This document shows, piece by piece, positions 48,401 to 57,985 of a stretch of 64,000 nt of DNA. The stretch's first letter is position 1. The number at the start of each line of letters is the position of its first letter. Location: positions 124,001 to 188,000 of the forward strand of contig NZ_FRBQ01000004.1 in NCBI RefSeq assembly GCF_900142655.1, given 5' to 3'. The notes under the pieces are model-generated. The model was given only the letters and a program-made list of their open reading frames with translations. It did no database searches and had not been told where the DNA came from. A program made the translations under genes and the position numbers. The stretch is from Phytopseudomonas punonensis (lineage in GTDB: Bacteria; Pseudomonadota; Gammaproteobacteria; Pseudomonadales; Pseudomonadaceae).

Positions 48401-48976
48401 TCAGGGTTCGATCTTGCGTGCTGCCGGTACATCACCGTTGCGCCAGCGCCTTACGGCCTTCTGGAAAAACAGGCTGTTGGGAATCTGTACCCAGGTGCCT
48501 GGCGCGTCGCCGGTCAGGTCCTCGAGGGTGGTGTAGAACAGGTTGATGTCCAGTACACGGCCTCGTACGCCGGGTTTGTCGGCGCTTTCCAGCACCTCGA
48601 CGCAATCACCGATGCGGAACGGCCCGAGGGCGAAGATCAGCAGCGCGCAGAACAGGTTCGACAATACGCTCCAGATGGCGAAGAAAGCGATAGCGGCAAC
48701 CGCGACGAAGCCAGTCAGCGCGCCCCACAACACCTGCGCCGAAACACCAAGGCGTTCGAGCACCAGCATGAAGGCGCTGCCGAGGATCAGCCAACGGGTC
48801 AGGCCACGTAGCGGCACTAACAGCTCCGCCGGCAGCTGTGGATAACGATTACCCAAGCGGCTGATGCCGCGGGTCAGAATGCGCTGCGCCAGCCAGGCCA
48901 GTGCCAGGATCAGGATCACCTGACCGGTGCGCATCAGCGGCTGGCTCCAGGCCGTCAGCCAGGCCAGATCGATCAT
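48401..48976 (-). CDS. Small MscS-like mechanosensitive channel family protein
   Basis: From the ATG at 48976 the product has 191 residues. Two to three membrane helices are followed by the pore helix (VAVAAIAFFAIWSVLSNLFC, near residue 95) and the beta domain beginning FALGPFRIGDCVEV. The C-terminal alpha-beta domain of full MscS is missing, so this is a minimal member. A TTG at 48988 is an alternative start: it has GGAGG 7 bases upstream and overlaps the TGA of the upstream ABC gene (TTGA). It probably gates on membrane tension. Confidence 0.83.
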   Translation of the reverse strand: MIDLAWLTAWSQPLMRTGQVILILALAWLAQRILTRGISRLGNRYPQLPAELLVPLRGLTRWLILGSAFMLVLERLGVSAQVLWGALTGFVAVAAIAFFAIWSVLSNLFCALLIFALGPFRIGDCVEVLESADKPGVRGRVLDINLFYTTLEDLTGDAPGTWVQIPNSLFFQKAVRRWRNGDVPAARKIEP

Positions 48977-48984
48977 GTCGAGAT

Positions 48985-50895
48985 TCAACCTATTGCCTCC
49001 AATTCCTGTTGCAAGGTTTCCAGGGTCTCCAGTGCTTCTAGCCACTGTTCTTCCAGTTCAGCCTCACGGCTCTTGAGCACGGCCTGGTCGGCCAGCGCCT
49101 GGCGCAACTCGTCCTTGCGAGCAGCCTCGTAAATGCCGCTATCGCCCAGGCGCTCTTCCAATGCAGCGAGCTTGCCCTGTACCTGGCCGAGTTCGGCCTC
49201 GAGCTTGTCCGCAGCCTTCTTGTGCGGCGCCAGTTGCTGACGCAACGCGGCAGCGGCCTGGCGCTGACCACGCTTGTCGTTGCCTGCCCCAGCCGGCGCT
49301 GGGGCCGTCGGAGCAGCCTGACGCTGACGGTAATCCACCAGCCAGCGGGCGTAATCCTCCAGATCACCATCGAACGGCGCCACGCGGCCATCGGCCACCA
49401 GCAGGAATTCGTCAGTGGTGCTCTTGAGCAAATGACGGTCGTGGGATACCACCACCACAGCGCCAGCGAACTCCTGCAGGGCCATGGTCAGTGCCAGGCG
49501 CATTTCCAGGTCGAGGTGGTTGGTCGGCTCATCGAGCAGCAGCAGGTTGGGCTTGCCCCAGGCGATCAGCGCCAGGGCCAAGCGCGCCTTCTCGCCACCG
49601 GAGAAATTCAGTACCGGCTCGTCGCAGCGCGGGCCGCGGAAGTCGAAACCGCCGAGGAAATCACGCAGGGTCTGCTCACGCTCGCCCGGCGCAATCCGTT
49701 GCAAATGCAGCAGCGGGCTGGCCTTGTCGTCCAGCGAGTCGAGTTGGTGCTGGGCGAAGTAGCCGATCACCAGGTTTTCGCCGCGGGTCAGGCTGCCACT
49801 CAGCGGCTGCAGCTCGGCGGAGAGGTTCTTGATCAGCGTCGACTTTCCCGCGCCGTTGGGGCCGAGCAGGCCGATGCGCGCGCCCGGCACCAGGCTCAGT
49901 TTGACCTGCTGCAGGATGGTCTTGTCGCCGTAACCCAGGCGGCCTTCGCTGAGGCTGAGCAGCGGTGTAGAAATCTTGTCGGCCTCGCGGAACACGAAGT
50001 CGAAGGGCGAATCGACGTGAGCCGCGCTCAGCTCCTCCATGCGCTCCAGAGCCTTGATGCGGCTCTGCGCCTGACGGGCCTTGGTGGCCTGGGCCTTGAA
50101 GCGGGCGATGTACTTTTCCATGTGCGCGCGCTGCGCCTGCTGCTTTTCGTACGCTTGCTGCTGCTGGGCCAGGCGCTCGGCGCGGGTGCGCTCGAAGGCC
50201 GAGTAGCCGCCGCGGTACAGGGTCAGCTTGCGCTGCTCGACATGGGCGACGTGATCGACCACCGCATCGAGAAAATCCCGGTCGTGGGAAATCAGCAGCA
50301 AAGTGCCGGGATAGCTCTGCAACCAGCCTTCGAGCCAGAGAATGGCGTCGAGATCCAGGTGGTTGGTAGGCTCGTCGAGCAGCAGCAGGTCGGACGGGCA
50401 CATCAGCGCCTGGGCCAGGTTCAGGCGCATCCGCCAGCCACCGGAGAAGTCGCCGACACGGCGATCCATCTGCGCGTTGTCGAAGCCCAGGCCGGCCAGC
50501 AGCTTGCGCGCCCGGGCATCGGCGGTGTAGCCGTCGGCGCTGTCCAGTTCGGTATGCAGGCGGGCAATAGCAGTGCCGTCGTGGTTCTGCTCGGCAATCG
50601 CCAGTTCGGCCTGCACGCGGCGCAGGGTGTGGTCGCCGTCGAGCACGTAGTCCACAGCCTGGCGCTCGAGGGTGTCGATCTCCTGGCGCATGTGGGCGAT
50701 GCGCCAGTCACCGGGCAGTAGGCAATCGCCCGAGTCCGGCGTCAACTCGCCGCGCAATAAAGCGAACAGGCTGGACTTGCCGGCGCCGTTGGCACCGATC
50801 AGACCGGCCTTGTGGCCGGCGTGCAGGGTCAGCTCGGCGTTCTCGAGCAAACGCTGAGGGCCACGCTGTAGGGTAAGATTCTGGAGTCGGATCAT
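48985..50895 (-). CDS. yheS: ABC-F family ATPase, YheS type
   Basis: The product has 636 residues from the ATG at 50895 (MIRLQNLTLQRGPQRLLENA), equal to the E. coli YheS length (637). It has two ABC domains without membrane segments: Walker A GANGAGKSS with signature FSGGWRMRLNLAQALM, and Walker A GPNGAGKST with signature FSGGEKARLALALIAW, plus the interdomain linker and a coiled-coil C-terminal tail (about 530-636). ABC-F proteins act on ribosomes rather than transport. Upstream ATGs (to 50988) would overlap the divergent gene and lack support. It overlaps the possible TTG start of the MscS gene. Confidence 0.92.
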   Translation of the reverse strand: MIRLQNLTLQRGPQRLLENAELTLHAGHKAGLIGANGAGKSSLFALLRGELTPDSGDCLLPGDWRIAHMRQEIDTLERQAVDYVLDGDHTLRRVQAELAIAEQNHDGTAIARLHTELDSADGYTADARARKLLAGLGFDNAQMDRRVGDFSGGWRMRLNLAQALMCPSDLLLLDEPTNHLDLDAILWLEGWLQSYPGTLLLISHDRDFLDAVVDHVAHVEQRKLTLYRGGYSAFERTRAERLAQQQQAYEKQQAQRAHMEKYIARFKAQATKARQAQSRIKALERMEELSAAHVDSPFDFVFREADKISTPLLSLSEGRLGYGDKTILQQVKLSLVPGARIGLLGPNGAGKSTLIKNLSAELQPLSGSLTRGENLVIGYFAQHQLDSLDDKASPLLHLQRIAPGEREQTLRDFLGGFDFRGPRCDEPVLNFSGGEKARLALALIAWGKPNLLLLDEPTNHLDLEMRLALTMALQEFAGAVVVVSHDRHLLKSTTDEFLLVADGRVAPFDGDLEDYARWLVDYRQRQAAPTAPAPAGAGNDKRGQRQAAAALRQQLAPHKKAADKLEAELGQVQGKLAALEERLGDSGIYEAARKDELRQALADQAVLKSREAELEEQWLEALETLETLQQELEAIG

Positions 50896-50944
50896 AATGG
50901 CGGCGGATTCTACCAGAGTCCCCCGCCGCATACTCGGAGCACGC

Positions 50945-51409
50945 ATGAGCGCTGACCTGTGGACCTTCGCCACCACATTGTACGCCAAGCCTGGCGTGGA
51001 AGCTGCCTGCCTCGCCCTACAAGACGCTGGTGCGGATGTCTGCCTGGTGCTCTGCGGCCTTTGGCTTGACCAACGCGGCGCGGCGCACAGCGCCGAACGC
51101 GAGGTGCAATTGCGGCAGATCGCTCAGGGTTGGCAGCATGAGGTGATCGAACCAATCAGAACGCTACGTCGCTCATGGCGTGCAGCCGCCATGGGAGATG
51201 CGGCCTTGGCGACCCTGCGCAAACGTCTTCAGCAACTTGAACTGGACGCCGAGCGCGAGCAGCTGCAACGCCTGCAAGCGCACAGCGCAAGCTGGCGGGG
51301 CTCAGCCGGCACACACCTGCGGCGCTGGCTGGACGCACTAACCCCCAGAGGTGCGATCACCACACAGAATGCCAGCGACCGCCTGCACACCGCCCGCCTG
51401 GCCGAATAA
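50945..51409 (+). CDS. TIGR02444 family protein
   Basis: The product has 154 residues from the ATG at 50945. The N-terminal MSADLWTFATTLYAKPGVEA and VCLVLCGLWLDQRGAA match the uncharacterised TIGR02444 family found mainly in gammaproteobacteria. The rest is helical and Arg/Leu-rich (residues about 60-125). No catalytic motif is visible. It is divergent from yheS with only 49 bp between start codons, so the two promoters overlap. Function unknown. Confidence 0.82.
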   Translation: MSADLWTFATTLYAKPGVEAACLALQDAGADVCLVLCGLWLDQRGAAHSAEREVQLRQIAQGWQHEVIEPIRTLRRSWRAAAMGDAALATLRKRLQQLELDAEREQLQRLQAHSASWRGSAGTHLRRWLDALTPRGAITTQNASDRLHTARLAE

Positions 51410-51467
51410 TGGCTAAAAGCCACGCGGCACAAGCCTTTCGGCCGGGCTCACAAGCGACCGATAACTC

Positions 51468-51495
51468 TTGTCATAAACTAAAAATCAGCTAAGTT
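51468..51495 (+). promoter_or_regulatory. Candidate sigma-70 promoter of the NTF2-like gene
   Basis: TTGTCA (51468-51473) and TAAGTT (51490-51495) are 16 bp apart, about 70 bp before the ATG at 51566. The -35 differs from TTGACA at one base and the -10 shares three or four bases with TATAAT. Confidence 0.45.
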
Positions 51496-51565
51496 GTACG
51501 ACGACGGATAACCGTCAATGACTCAGCGCCGCTAGTCCCAACAACTACAAAAAAGGGTTCTATAC

Positions 51566-51997
51566 ATGAAGAAGCTGAAACTGCTGGTAGGTTTTTTGTG
51601 CCTGTTTTCTGGTTTTGTAGCCGCTGCACCTGCTGACGAAACCGACGTCGCCGCTGCCGTCGACAAGCTCACCCACGCCATGCTGCACAAGGACATCGCA
51701 CAGCTAGAAGCGTTGACCGCCGATAACCTCACTTATGGCCACTCCAGCGGCAACATTCAGGACAAGAAAGCCTTCATCTCGGATATCGAAACCGGCAAGA
51801 GCGCCTTTAAGGAACTGAAGATGCTCAACCAGAAGATCACTCTGTCGGGCGACGTAGCCCTGGTGCGTCACCACTTCTCGGCTCAGGCGATCAACAAGGA
51901 AAAGGGCATCGTTCCGACGGAAATCGAGAACTTCCAGATCTGGCAGAAACAGGACGGCAAGTGGCTGCTGATCGGCCGCCAGGCATTTCGATTCTAG
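51566..51997 (+). CDS. Exported NTF2-like (SnoaL/DUF4440) protein
   Basis: The product has 143 residues. Residues 1-22 (MKKLKLLVGFLCLFSGFVAA) are a typical signal peptide, so it acts in the periplasm. The mature part has the NTF2-like cone fold: AAVDKLTHAMLHKDIAQLEA, LTADNLTYGHSSGNIQDK, a strand-rich middle and a C-terminal QIWQKQDGKWLLIGRQAFRF typical of DUF4440. These domains bind or turn over small molecules; no specific function can be given. Convergent with the PHA-type gene; a hairpin follows the stop. Confidence 0.85.
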   Translation: MKKLKLLVGFLCLFSGFVAAAPADETDVAAAVDKLTHAMLHKDIAQLEALTADNLTYGHSSGNIQDKKAFISDIETGKSAFKELKMLNQKITLSGDVALVRHHFSAQAINKEKGIVPTEIENFQIWQKQDGKWLLIGRQAFRF

Positions 51998-52006
51998 CTA
52001 AAAGCG

Positions 52007-52039
52007 CCTTGGGTACCTCGCAACCGAGGTGCCCCAAGG
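52007..52039 (+). terminator. Imperfect hairpin, probable terminator
   Basis: CCTTGGG and ACCTCG (52007-52020) pair with CGAGGT and CCCAAGG (52025-52039), with one asymmetric bulge. It sits 10 bp after the NTF2-like stop between convergent genes. No T-run follows, so it may be a weak terminator. Confidence 0.5.
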
Positions 52040-52094
52040 CTCTGTATGAAAAGTACCTTCGCGCCGGTGATGTTGCGTTTACCGCTCGGCCGCT

Positions 52095-52373
52095 TCAGGC
52101 ACTCAACTCCTTATCCAGCACTTCCTCGATCTCGCTCTTGATCTTGCCGCTCATCACCGACAGCAGCAGGCCGAGGTTGAGTTGCAGGTGGACGCGGTCT
52201 TCGCTGACTTCGATGCGCCCGTCGGCACCGCTGCGTTTGAATTCCAAGGTGTCGCCCTTCCATTGGTAGCGCACGTCGTACTCGCGGGCCAAGCGTTCGG
52301 CGAGCTTTTCAGCCTTGCCACGGGCGGCCTCGATGCCCAGGTTGTGGGGGCGGTCGACGGTGATTTTGGCCAT
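52095..52373 (-). CDS. Polyhydroxyalkanoic acid system family protein
   Basis: The product has 92 residues from the ATG at 52373 (MAKITVDRPHNLGIEAARGK); the ATG just before it is possible. It matches the small PHA granule-region family: EKLAERLAREYDVRYQW, DTLEFKRSGADGRIEVSED, then a helical tail KIKSEIEEVLDKEL. In P. aeruginosa the homologue (PA5062 as I recall) lies at the end of the pha cluster, next to ubiE. Here the pha synthase and phasin genes are not adjacent, and yheS-side genes are found instead. Confidence 0.8.
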   Translation of the reverse strand: MAKITVDRPHNLGIEAARGKAEKLAERLAREYDVRYQWKGDTLEFKRSGADGRIEVSEDRVHLQLNLGLLLSVMSGKIKSEIEEVLDKELSA

Positions 52374-52713
52374 CATGGCTCTCCTGACTGAAAACGCGGG
52401 CGGGGCAATATACAAGAAGCGCCGTGTGAGCCACTACCGCGCTTGCAGCCGGCACCGGGCTTTTGGGTTTAGAATGCCGCCATTCGGCGCTGTAGAAGTT
52501 GTTGAACAGGCCGTGAACCCGCCTGCCATGCAGAGACTCGATGGAAACGCTTATTTACCTCGGTAAACTCGCCTTTTCGCTTGTCTGACTCACTGGCACG
52601 CTGCGATGAGACGAGCCTGGCGCTGTCTCATGATCACGGTCACGCCATGTTGGGCTTCGCGCCCGCACACTGAGCAGATGCCAACGCCTCCCGGACTTCA
52701 GGAAAAAGGCCAC
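52374..52713. other. 340-bp gap before ubiE with a diverged repeat copy
   Basis: No gene is convincing here. It holds the divergent promoters for the PHA-type gene and the ubiE operon; a TAGAAT hexamer (about 52471-52476) could be a -10. From about 52505 to 52600 it resembles the dispersed TGTAC-palindrome repeat (see the separate entry). Confidence 0.55.
52505..52600 (+). repeat. Diverged copy of the dispersed palindrome repeat (bounds approximate)
   Basis: AACAGGCCGTGAAC (52505-52518) resembles the terminal repeat AACAGGCCGTTGAAAAAC of the 59823-60051 element. TTTACCTCGGTAAA (52554-52567) takes the place of the spaced TGTAC palindrome, and it is followed by ACTCGCCTTTTCG and GACTCACTG, close to ACTCCGCTTTTGACTCACTG. 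No matching right end was found. Confidence 0.45.
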
Positions 52714-53484
52714 ATGAACGATCCGCGCAAGAACGACAGCAGCGAACCCACCACCCACTTCGGCTTCCAGGACGTTCCGGAAAGCCGCAAGGCGGAAAAG
52801 GTCGCCGAGGTGTTCCATTCGGTGGCCGCCAAATACGACCTGATGAACGACCTGCTTTCCGGCGGCATGCACCGCCTGTGGAAGCGTTTCACCATCGAGC
52901 TGTCCGGTGTGCGCAGCGGTAACCGGGTGCTCGACATCGCCGGCGGCACCGGTGATCTGGCCCGCCAGTTCTCGCGCATCGTCGGCGAAACCGGCGAAGT
53001 GGTGCTGGCCGACATCAACGCCTCGATGCTCAAGGTTGGCCGCGACCGCCTGCTCGACCGCGGCGTGTCGGGCAACATATCCTTCGTGCAGGCCGACGCC
53101 GAGAAGCTGCCCTTCCCGGACAACCACTTCGACTGCGTGACCATCGCCTTCGGCCTGCGCAACGTCACCCATAAAGACGCTGCAATCGCCTCCATGCTGC
53201 GTGTGCTCAAGCCTGGCGGCCGCTTGCTGGTGCTGGAGTTCTCCAAGCCGAAAAGCACCCTGCTGTCGAAGATCTACGACACCTACTCGTTCAACTTCAT
53301 GCCGCTGGTGGGCAAGCTAGTCACCAATGACGCCGACAGCTACCGCTACCTGGCCGAGTCGATCCGCATGCACCCGGATCAGGACACCCTCAAGGCGATG
53401 ATGCTGGACGCCGGCTTCGACCGTGTGACCTACCACAACATGACCGGCGGCATCGTCGCCCTGCACCGCGGTATCAAGCCCTGA
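52714..53484 (+). CDS. ubiE: Ubiquinone/menaquinone C-methyltransferase UbiE
   Basis: The product has 256 residues from the ATG at 52714 ([20 protein letters not shown]); in-frame ATGs upstream lie in the repeat-like leader and lack ribosome sites, while AGGAAAAAGG precedes this one. Motifs: [20 protein letters not shown], the SAM site [17 protein letters not shown] near residue 72, and [20 protein letters not shown] with the post-II signature. It methylates the benzoquinol ring. Its stop overlaps the ubiJ start (TGATG), the first gene pair of a long operon. Confidence 0.96.
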   Translation: MNDPRKNDSSEPTTHFGFQDVPESRKAEKVAEVFHSVAAKYDLMNDLLSGGMHRLWKRFTIELSGVRSGNRVLDIAGGTGDLARQFSRIVGETGEVVLADINASMLKVGRDRLLDRGVSGNISFVQADAEKLPFPDNHFDCVTIAFGLRNVTHKDAAIASMLRVLKPGGRLLVLEFSKPKSTLLSKIYDTYSFNFMPLVGKLVTNDADSYRYLAESIRMHPDQDTLKAMMLDAGFDRVTYHNMTGGIVALHRGIKP

Positions 53485-54101
53485 TGCTGACTCAGGCCCT
53501 GTTCGCTACCGTCGAGCGCGGCCTCAACCGCGTACTCGCGCTGGACAGCACCGCGCTGCCGCGCCTGGCCAAGCTCAATGGCAAGGTGATCGCGGTTCAG
53601 GCGCAGGCCCCGGCGGTGCAGCTGTTCATCCTCGCTGACGGCCAGGGTCTGCGCCTTGCCGGCCAGTGGGCCGGCGCGGTCGATTGCACCTTGCATGCGC
53701 CCGCCAGTGCGCTGCTGCGCCTGGCGCTAGCCAAAGACAAACAGGCCGTTTTGCATGAGCCCGAAGTAGACCTCGATGGCGACAGCGGCGCGCTGATGGA
53801 GCTGGCCGGCGTGCTGCAAGATCTCGACCTGGATTGGGAATACGAGCTGTCGCGCTGGCTCGGCCCGGTGCCGACCGCCTTGCTGGCCGGTCACCTGCGC
53901 AGCCGCGCCGGCTGGACCCGCGAGAACCTGCACAGCCTGCAACTGAGCCTGGCCGATTACCTCAGCGAAGAATCTCGCACCCTGGTCGGCAAACGTGAGG
54001 CCGATGCCCGCTTCGCCGAACTCGATGACCTGAAACTTTCCCTCGACCGTCTCGACGCGCGCATCGAGCGCCTCGCCCAACGCCATAAGCCCATCGCATG
54101 A
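53484..54101 (+). CDS. ubiJ: Ubiquinone biosynthesis accessory factor UbiJ (SCP2 domain)
   Basis: The product has 205 residues. The N-terminal SCP2-like lipid-binding domain (about 15-115) has the segment [20 protein letters not shown], and the C-terminal part is helical and coiled (about 150-205). UbiJ helps UbiB and the Ubi complex handle hydrophobic ubiquinone intermediates in the cytosol. The start overlaps the ubiE stop by one base and the end overlaps ubiB by 4 bp, the invariable ubiE-ubiJ-ubiB order. Confidence 0.92.
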   Translation: MLTQALFATVERGLNRVLALDSTALPRLAKLNGKVIAVQAQAPAVQLFILADGQGLRLAGQWAGAVDCTLHAPASALLRLALAKDKQAVLHEPEVDLDGDSGALMELAGVLQDLDLDWEYELSRWLGPVPTALLAGHLRSRAGWTRENLHSLQLSLADYLSEESRTLVGKREADARFAELDDLKLSLDRLDARIERLAQRHKPIA

Positions 54102-55705
54102 AGCTGCTTGCCGTTCGTCGTCTGTTGCGCATCCTCTACGTGGTCATCCGCTACCGCCTGGATGACATGCTGTTCGCCCTGCCGCTGCCATTCTGGCTGC
54201 GCGCACCGCGCTTCCTGCTGCCGTGGCGCTGGGTGCCGCGCCGCAAGTCGCAGCTCAATCGCGGCCAAAGCCTGCGCTTGGCTCTCGAGGAGCTGGGCCC
54301 GATCTTCATCAAGTTCGGCCAACTGCTGTCCACGCGCCGCGACCTGCTGCCGCCGGATATCGCCGACGAACTGGCGCACCTGCAGGATCGTGTGCCGCCG
54401 TTCGACCCGGCCAAATCCCTGGCTTTGATCGAGGAGCAACTCGGCGTGCCGGTCGGCGTGGCCTTCGCCCGCTTCGACACCGAACCGCTGGCCTCTGCCT
54501 CGGTTGCCCAGGTGCACGCCGCGCAGCTGAAAAGCGGCGAGGAAGTGGTCGTCAAAGTGGTGCGCCCCGGCCTCAAGCCGATCATCAAGGCCGATATGGC
54601 CTGGCTGTTCCTGCTCGCCAAGATCGCCGAGCGCGCCTCGGCCGAAGCCCGTCGCCTCCACCCGGTCGACGTGGTCAGCGATTACGAGAAAACCATCTAC
54701 GACGAGCTCGATCTGTTGCGCGAGGCCGCCAACGCCAGCCAGCTGCGCCGCAACTTCGAGAATTCCGGCCTGCTCTACGTGCCGCAGGTGTACTGGGACT
54801 GGTGCCGCCCCAAGGTGCTGGTGATGGAGCGCATCTACGGCATCCAGGTCAACGACATGGCAACCCTGGCCGACCAGCGCACCGACATGAAACTGCTGGC
54901 CGAGCGCGGCGTGGAGATCTTCTTCACCCAGGTGTTCACCCATAGCTTCTTCCACGCCGACATGCACCCAGGCAACATTTTCGTCAGCACCCGCACGCCG
55001 TGGAACCCGCAGTACATCGCCATCGACTGCGGCATCATCGGCAGCCTCACGCCTGAAGATCAGGACTACCTAGCGCGCAACCTGGTGGCGTTCTTCAAAC
55101 GCGATTACCGCAAGGTCGCGCAGCTGCACATCGACTCGGGCTGGGTGCCGCAGGAAACCCACGTCAACGATTTCGAGGCGGCGATCCGCACCGTGTGCGA
55201 GCCAATCTTCGAGCGCCCGCTGAAGGATATTTCCTTCGGCCTGCTGCTGATGCGCCTGTTCCAGACCGCGCGGCGCTTCAACATGGAAATCCAGCCGCAG
55301 TTGGTTTTGCTGCAAAAAACCCTGCTGAACATCGAAGGCCTGGGCCGCCAGCTGTACCCCGACCTGGACCTGTGGACCACCGCCCAGCCGTTCCTGGAGC
55401 GCTGGATGCGCGAACGCGTCAGCCCGCGCAACGTTATGCACAACCTGCAGAGCCAGGTCGAGCAGTTGCCGCACCTGGCCAACATGACCCGCAGTCTGCT
55501 CGAGCGCATGGCCCAGCCCCACGCCAACGACCCACCTCCGCCCTGGCGCGAACGCGACGGCTGGGCGGTGCGACTGATCGGCGCCGCCTTGATCGGCGGC
55601 GGCGTGGTGACGGCCCTTGGCCTGGGCAACCTGAGCGAGCCGGCCACCGCCTGGCCGGCCTGGCTGATGAGCGCCAGCGGCCTGTACCTGATCCTGCGCC
55701 GATAG
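54098..55705 (+). CDS. ubiB: Ubiquinone biosynthesis regulatory ATPase UbiB
   Basis: The product has 535 residues. It is an ABC1/ADCK atypical kinase: the KxGQ motif in [20 protein letters not shown] near residue 68, the Ala-rich loop [20 protein letters not shown] near residue 130 in place of a Gly loop, the catalytic loop [11 protein letters not shown] near residue 287 and DCGIIGSL. Two C-terminal membrane segments (about 490-508 and 515-532) anchor it. It supports ubiquinone synthesis through ATPase activity. It overlaps ubiJ by 4 bp; hisI follows after 52 bp. Confidence 0.96.
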   Translation: MKLLAVRRLLRILYVVIRYRLDDMLFALPLPFWLRAPRFLLPWRWVPRRKSQLNRGQSLRLALEELGPIFIKFGQLLSTRRDLLPPDIADELAHLQDRVPPFDPAKSLALIEEQLGVPVGVAFARFDTEPLASASVAQVHAAQLKSGEEVVVKVVRPGLKPIIKADMAWLFLLAKIAERASAEARRLHPVDVVSDYEKTIYDELDLLREAANASQLRRNFENSGLLYVPQVYWDWCRPKVLVMERIYGIQVNDMATLADQRTDMKLLAERGVEIFFTQVFTHSFFHADMHPGNIFVSTRTPWNPQYIAIDCGIIGSLTPEDQDYLARNLVAFFKRDYRKVAQLHIDSGWVPQETHVNDFEAAIRTVCEPIFERPLKDISFGLLLMRLFQTARRFNMEIQPQLVLLQKTLLNIEGLGRQLYPDLDLWTTAQPFLERWMRERVSPRNVMHNLQSQVEQLPHLANMTRSLLERMAQPHANDPPPPWRERDGWAVRLIGAALIGGGVVTALGLGNLSEPATAWPAWLMSASGLYLILRR

Positions 55706-55757
55706 CCAGCCCGCACAGCGGCTGGCACACTTGGCTTCGAGAGAAGATGGAAACGCA

Positions 55758-56159
55758 ATGAACGACTGGCTAGATGAGATCAAGTGGGACGACAACGGCC
55801 TGGTGCCGGCCATCGCCCAGGACCACCAGACCGGGCGCATCCTGATGATGGCCTGGATGAACCGCGAAGCCCTGGCGCTGACCGCCAGCGAGGGGCGTGC
55901 CATCTATTGGTCACGTTCGCGTGGCAAGCTGTGGCGCAAGGGCGAGGAGTCCGACCATGTGCAAAAGCTGCATGAGCTGCGCCTGGACTGCGACGCCGAC
56001 GTGATCGTGCTGATGGTCGAACAGCTCGGCGGCATCGCCTGTCACACCGGCCGCGAGAGTTGCTTCTATCGCGTGTTTGAGAACGGTGCCTGGAAGACCG
56101 TCGATGCGGTGCTGAAAGATCCGCACACCATCTATTCGCCGGAGCACCGCCATGACTGA
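55758..56159 (+). CDS. hisI: Phosphoribosyl-AMP cyclohydrolase
   Basis: The product has 133 residues from the ATG at 55758 ([20 protein letters not shown]). The zinc and magnesium site is visible as [20 protein letters not shown] followed by TGRESCFYR. It opens the adenine ring of phosphoribosyl-AMP, step three of histidine synthesis. The stop overlaps the hisE start (ATGACTGA). The separate hisI and hisE genes next to tatABC are typical of Pseudomonas. Confidence 0.96.
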   Translation: MNDWLDEIKWDDNGLVPAIAQDHQTGRILMMAWMNREALALTASEGRAIYWSRSRGKLWRKGEESDHVQKLHELRLDCDADVIVLMVEQLGGIACHTGRESCFYRVFENGAWKTVDAVLKDPHTIYSPEHRHD

Positions 56160-56493
56160 TACCCTCACCCGCCTGGCTGAAGTGCTGGAGTCGCGCAAGG
56201 GCGCGGCGCCGGATAGCTCATACGTGGCCAGCCTGTACCACAAGGGCCTGAACAAGATTCTGGAAAAGGTCGGCGAGGAATCGGTGGAAACCATTCTCGC
56301 CGCCAAGGACGCAGCCGCCAGTGGTGACTGCAGCGACCTGATCTACGAAACCGCCGACCTGTGGTTCCACAGTCTGGTCATGCTGGCCGCGCTGGATCAG
56401 CACCCGCAGGCGGTGCTCGATGAACTGGATCGCCGCTTCGGCTTGTCGGGGCATGCGGAAAAAGCCGCGCGCAGCGACAACGACACTCAATAA
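56152..56493 (+). CDS. hisE: Phosphoribosyl-ATP pyrophosphatase
   Basis: The product has 113 residues, a small all-helical MazG-like pyrophosphohydrolase: [20 protein letters not shown], then [20 protein letters not shown] with the EExxE-type metal ligands near residue 40, and [15 protein letters not shown]. It catalyses step two of histidine synthesis. It overlaps hisI by 8 bp and precedes tatA by 24 bp in the same operon. Confidence 0.95.
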   Translation: MTDTLTRLAEVLESRKGAAPDSSYVASLYHKGLNKILEKVGEESVETILAAKDAAASGDCSDLIYETADLWFHSLVMLAALDQHPQAVLDELDRRFGLSGHAEKAARSDNDTQ

Positions 56494-56517
56494 AGACACT
56501 GACGAGGACAACCAAAC

Positions 56518-56790
56518 ATGGGCATTTTCGACTGGAAACACTGGGTCGTCATTCTGATCGTCGTGGTGCTGGTGTTCGGTACCAAGAAGCTCAAGAATCT
56601 GGGCTCGGACGTCGGTGAAACCATCAAGGGCTTCCGCAAGGCGATGAACGAGGATGACGGTAAGCCGGCCGAGCCGCATGCGCAACAGCCGCAGCAGCCA
56701 CAACAGCCGTACCAACAGCAACCGCTGAACCAGCCGCACACCGTTGAAGGCCAGGCCAGCAAAGTCGAAGAACCGCTGCGCAAAGACTGA
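56518..56790 (+). CDS. tatA: Sec-independent translocase subunit TatA
   Basis: The product has 90 residues. It has one N-terminal membrane helix ([20 protein letters not shown]), with the FGxKKL motif at its end, an amphipathic helix ([19 protein letters not shown]), then a Gln/Pro-rich tail (residues 50-80) of low complexity. TatA oligomers form the pathway for folded proteins with twin-arginine signals. The gene has a GAGGA site and is followed by tatB after 8 bp. Confidence 0.95.
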   Translation: MGIFDWKHWVVILIVVVLVFGTKKLKNLGSDVGETIKGFRKAMNEDDGKPAEPHAQQPQQPQQPYQQQPLNQPHTVEGQASKVEEPLRKD

Positions 56791-56798
56791 GGCAAAGC

Positions 56799-57188
56799 AT
56801 GTTCGGTATCAGTTTCAGCGAGCTGTTGCTGGTCGGGCTGGTAGCCCTGCTGGTGCTAGGCCCCGAGCGTCTGCCTGGCGCAGCGCGCACGGCGGGGCTG
56901 TGGATCGGTCGCATCAAGCGCAGCTTCAATTCGATCAAGGAAGAAGTCGAGCGCGAGATCGGCGCCGACGAAATCCGTCGGCAACTGCATAACGAACGCA
57001 TCCTGGAACTGGAGCGCGAGATGCAGGCGGTCAAGAACGACATCCTGCCGCCCGCGCCCCAGGCCAGCGTGCCACCGCCACCGGTCGTCGAGCCCGCTGC
57101 ACAAGCACCGGCCGAGCCTGCACCGGCGCCTGCCGCATCGCCCTCTCCGGCGCCCGCCGCAACCCAGGACAAGACGCCGCAATCATGA
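56799..57188 (+). CDS. tatB: Twin-arginine translocase subunit TatB
   Basis: The product has 129 residues beginning [20 protein letters not shown], the TatB start with the conserved Glu in the membrane helix, then [20 protein letters not shown] and a charged amphipathic helix to about residue 85. The last 45 residues are Pro/Ala-rich. TatB with TatC forms the substrate receptor. It overlaps tatC by 4 bp (ATGA). Confidence 0.95.
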   Translation: MFGISFSELLLVGLVALLVLGPERLPGAARTAGLWIGRIKRSFNSIKEEVEREIGADEIRRQLHNERILELEREMQAVKNDILPPAPQASVPPPPVVEPAAQAPAEPAPAPAASPSPAPAATQDKTPQS

Positions 57189-57985
57189 GTCGCCTTCCCG
57201 ACAACGACCAAGAAATGCCGCTGGTTTCCCATCTCGCCGAGCTGCGCACGCGCTTGCTGCGCTGCGTGGCAGCGATCTTTCTGATCTTCGCCGGACTGTT
57301 CTACTTCGCTCAGAAGATCTACACCCTGGTTTCCGCACCGCTGCGCCAGTATCTGCCCGAAGGCGCGACGATGATCGCCACCGACGTGGCCTCGCCGTTC
57401 CTGACGCCCTTCAAGCTGACCATGATCGTCGCGGTATTCCTGGCCATGCCGGTGATCCTGCATCAGGTCTGGGGCTTTATCGCGCCGGGGCTTTACAAAC
57501 ACGAGAAGCGCATCGCCATCCCGCTGCTGATCTCTAGCATCATCCTGTTCTACGCTGGCATCGCCTTCGCCTACTTTCTGGTGTTCCCGATCATCTTCCA
57601 TTTCTTCGCCAGCGTGACGCCCGAAGGCGTGTCGATGATGACCGACATCGCCAGCTACCTCGATTTCATCATGACCCTGTTCTTCGCTTTCGGCCTGGCC
57701 TTCGAAGTGCCGGTGGCCGTGGTGTTGCTGATTTGGATCGGTATCGTCGACGTGGCATACCTGCGCAAGATCCGCCCGTACGTGATCATCGGCTGCTTCG
57801 TGGTCGGCATGATCCTCACCCCGCCGGATATCTTCTCCCAGACCCTGCTGGCGGTGCCGATGTGGCTGCTGTTCGAGCTCGGCATCCTGGCCGGCAGCCT
57901 GATCCGCACACGCCGCGGTGAACCGGATGAAGAAGGCGAAGACGAAAACGCACCGACCGACCAGCCGCCCAGCGTCCAGCCATGA
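57185..57985 (+). CDS. tatC: Twin-arginine translocase subunit TatC
   Basis: The product has 266 residues and six membrane helices. The N-terminal signature [20 protein letters not shown] (conserved His and Glu of the signal-peptide site, near residues 12-22), the [20 protein letters not shown] segment near residue 75 and [18 protein letters not shown] near residue 162 are all standard. It is the receptor for twin-arginine signal peptides. It overlaps rsmE by 4 bp. Confidence 0.97.
   Translation: MSRLPDNDQEMPLVSHLAELRTRLLRCVAAIFLIFAGLFYFAQKIYTLVSAPLRQYLPEGATMIATDVASPFLTPFKLTMIVAVFLAMPVILHQVWGFIAPGLYKHEKRIAIPLLISSIILFYAGIAFAYFLVFPIIFHFFASVTPEGVSMMTDIASYLDFIMTLFFAFGLAFEVPVAVVLLIWIGIVDVAYLRKIRPYVIIGCFVVGMILTPPDIFSQTLLAVPMWLLFELGILAGSLIRTRRGEPDEEGEDENAPTDQPPSVQP

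Noticed and set aside
49222..50721. 499-codon plus-strand frame opposite yheS
   Set aside because: It is an antisense shadow; yheS has both ABC signatures in order.
51410..51565. Possible small gene between the TIGR02444 gene and the NTF2-like gene
   Set aside because: No frame with start, ribosome site and coding-like composition; the stretch fits a promoter region.
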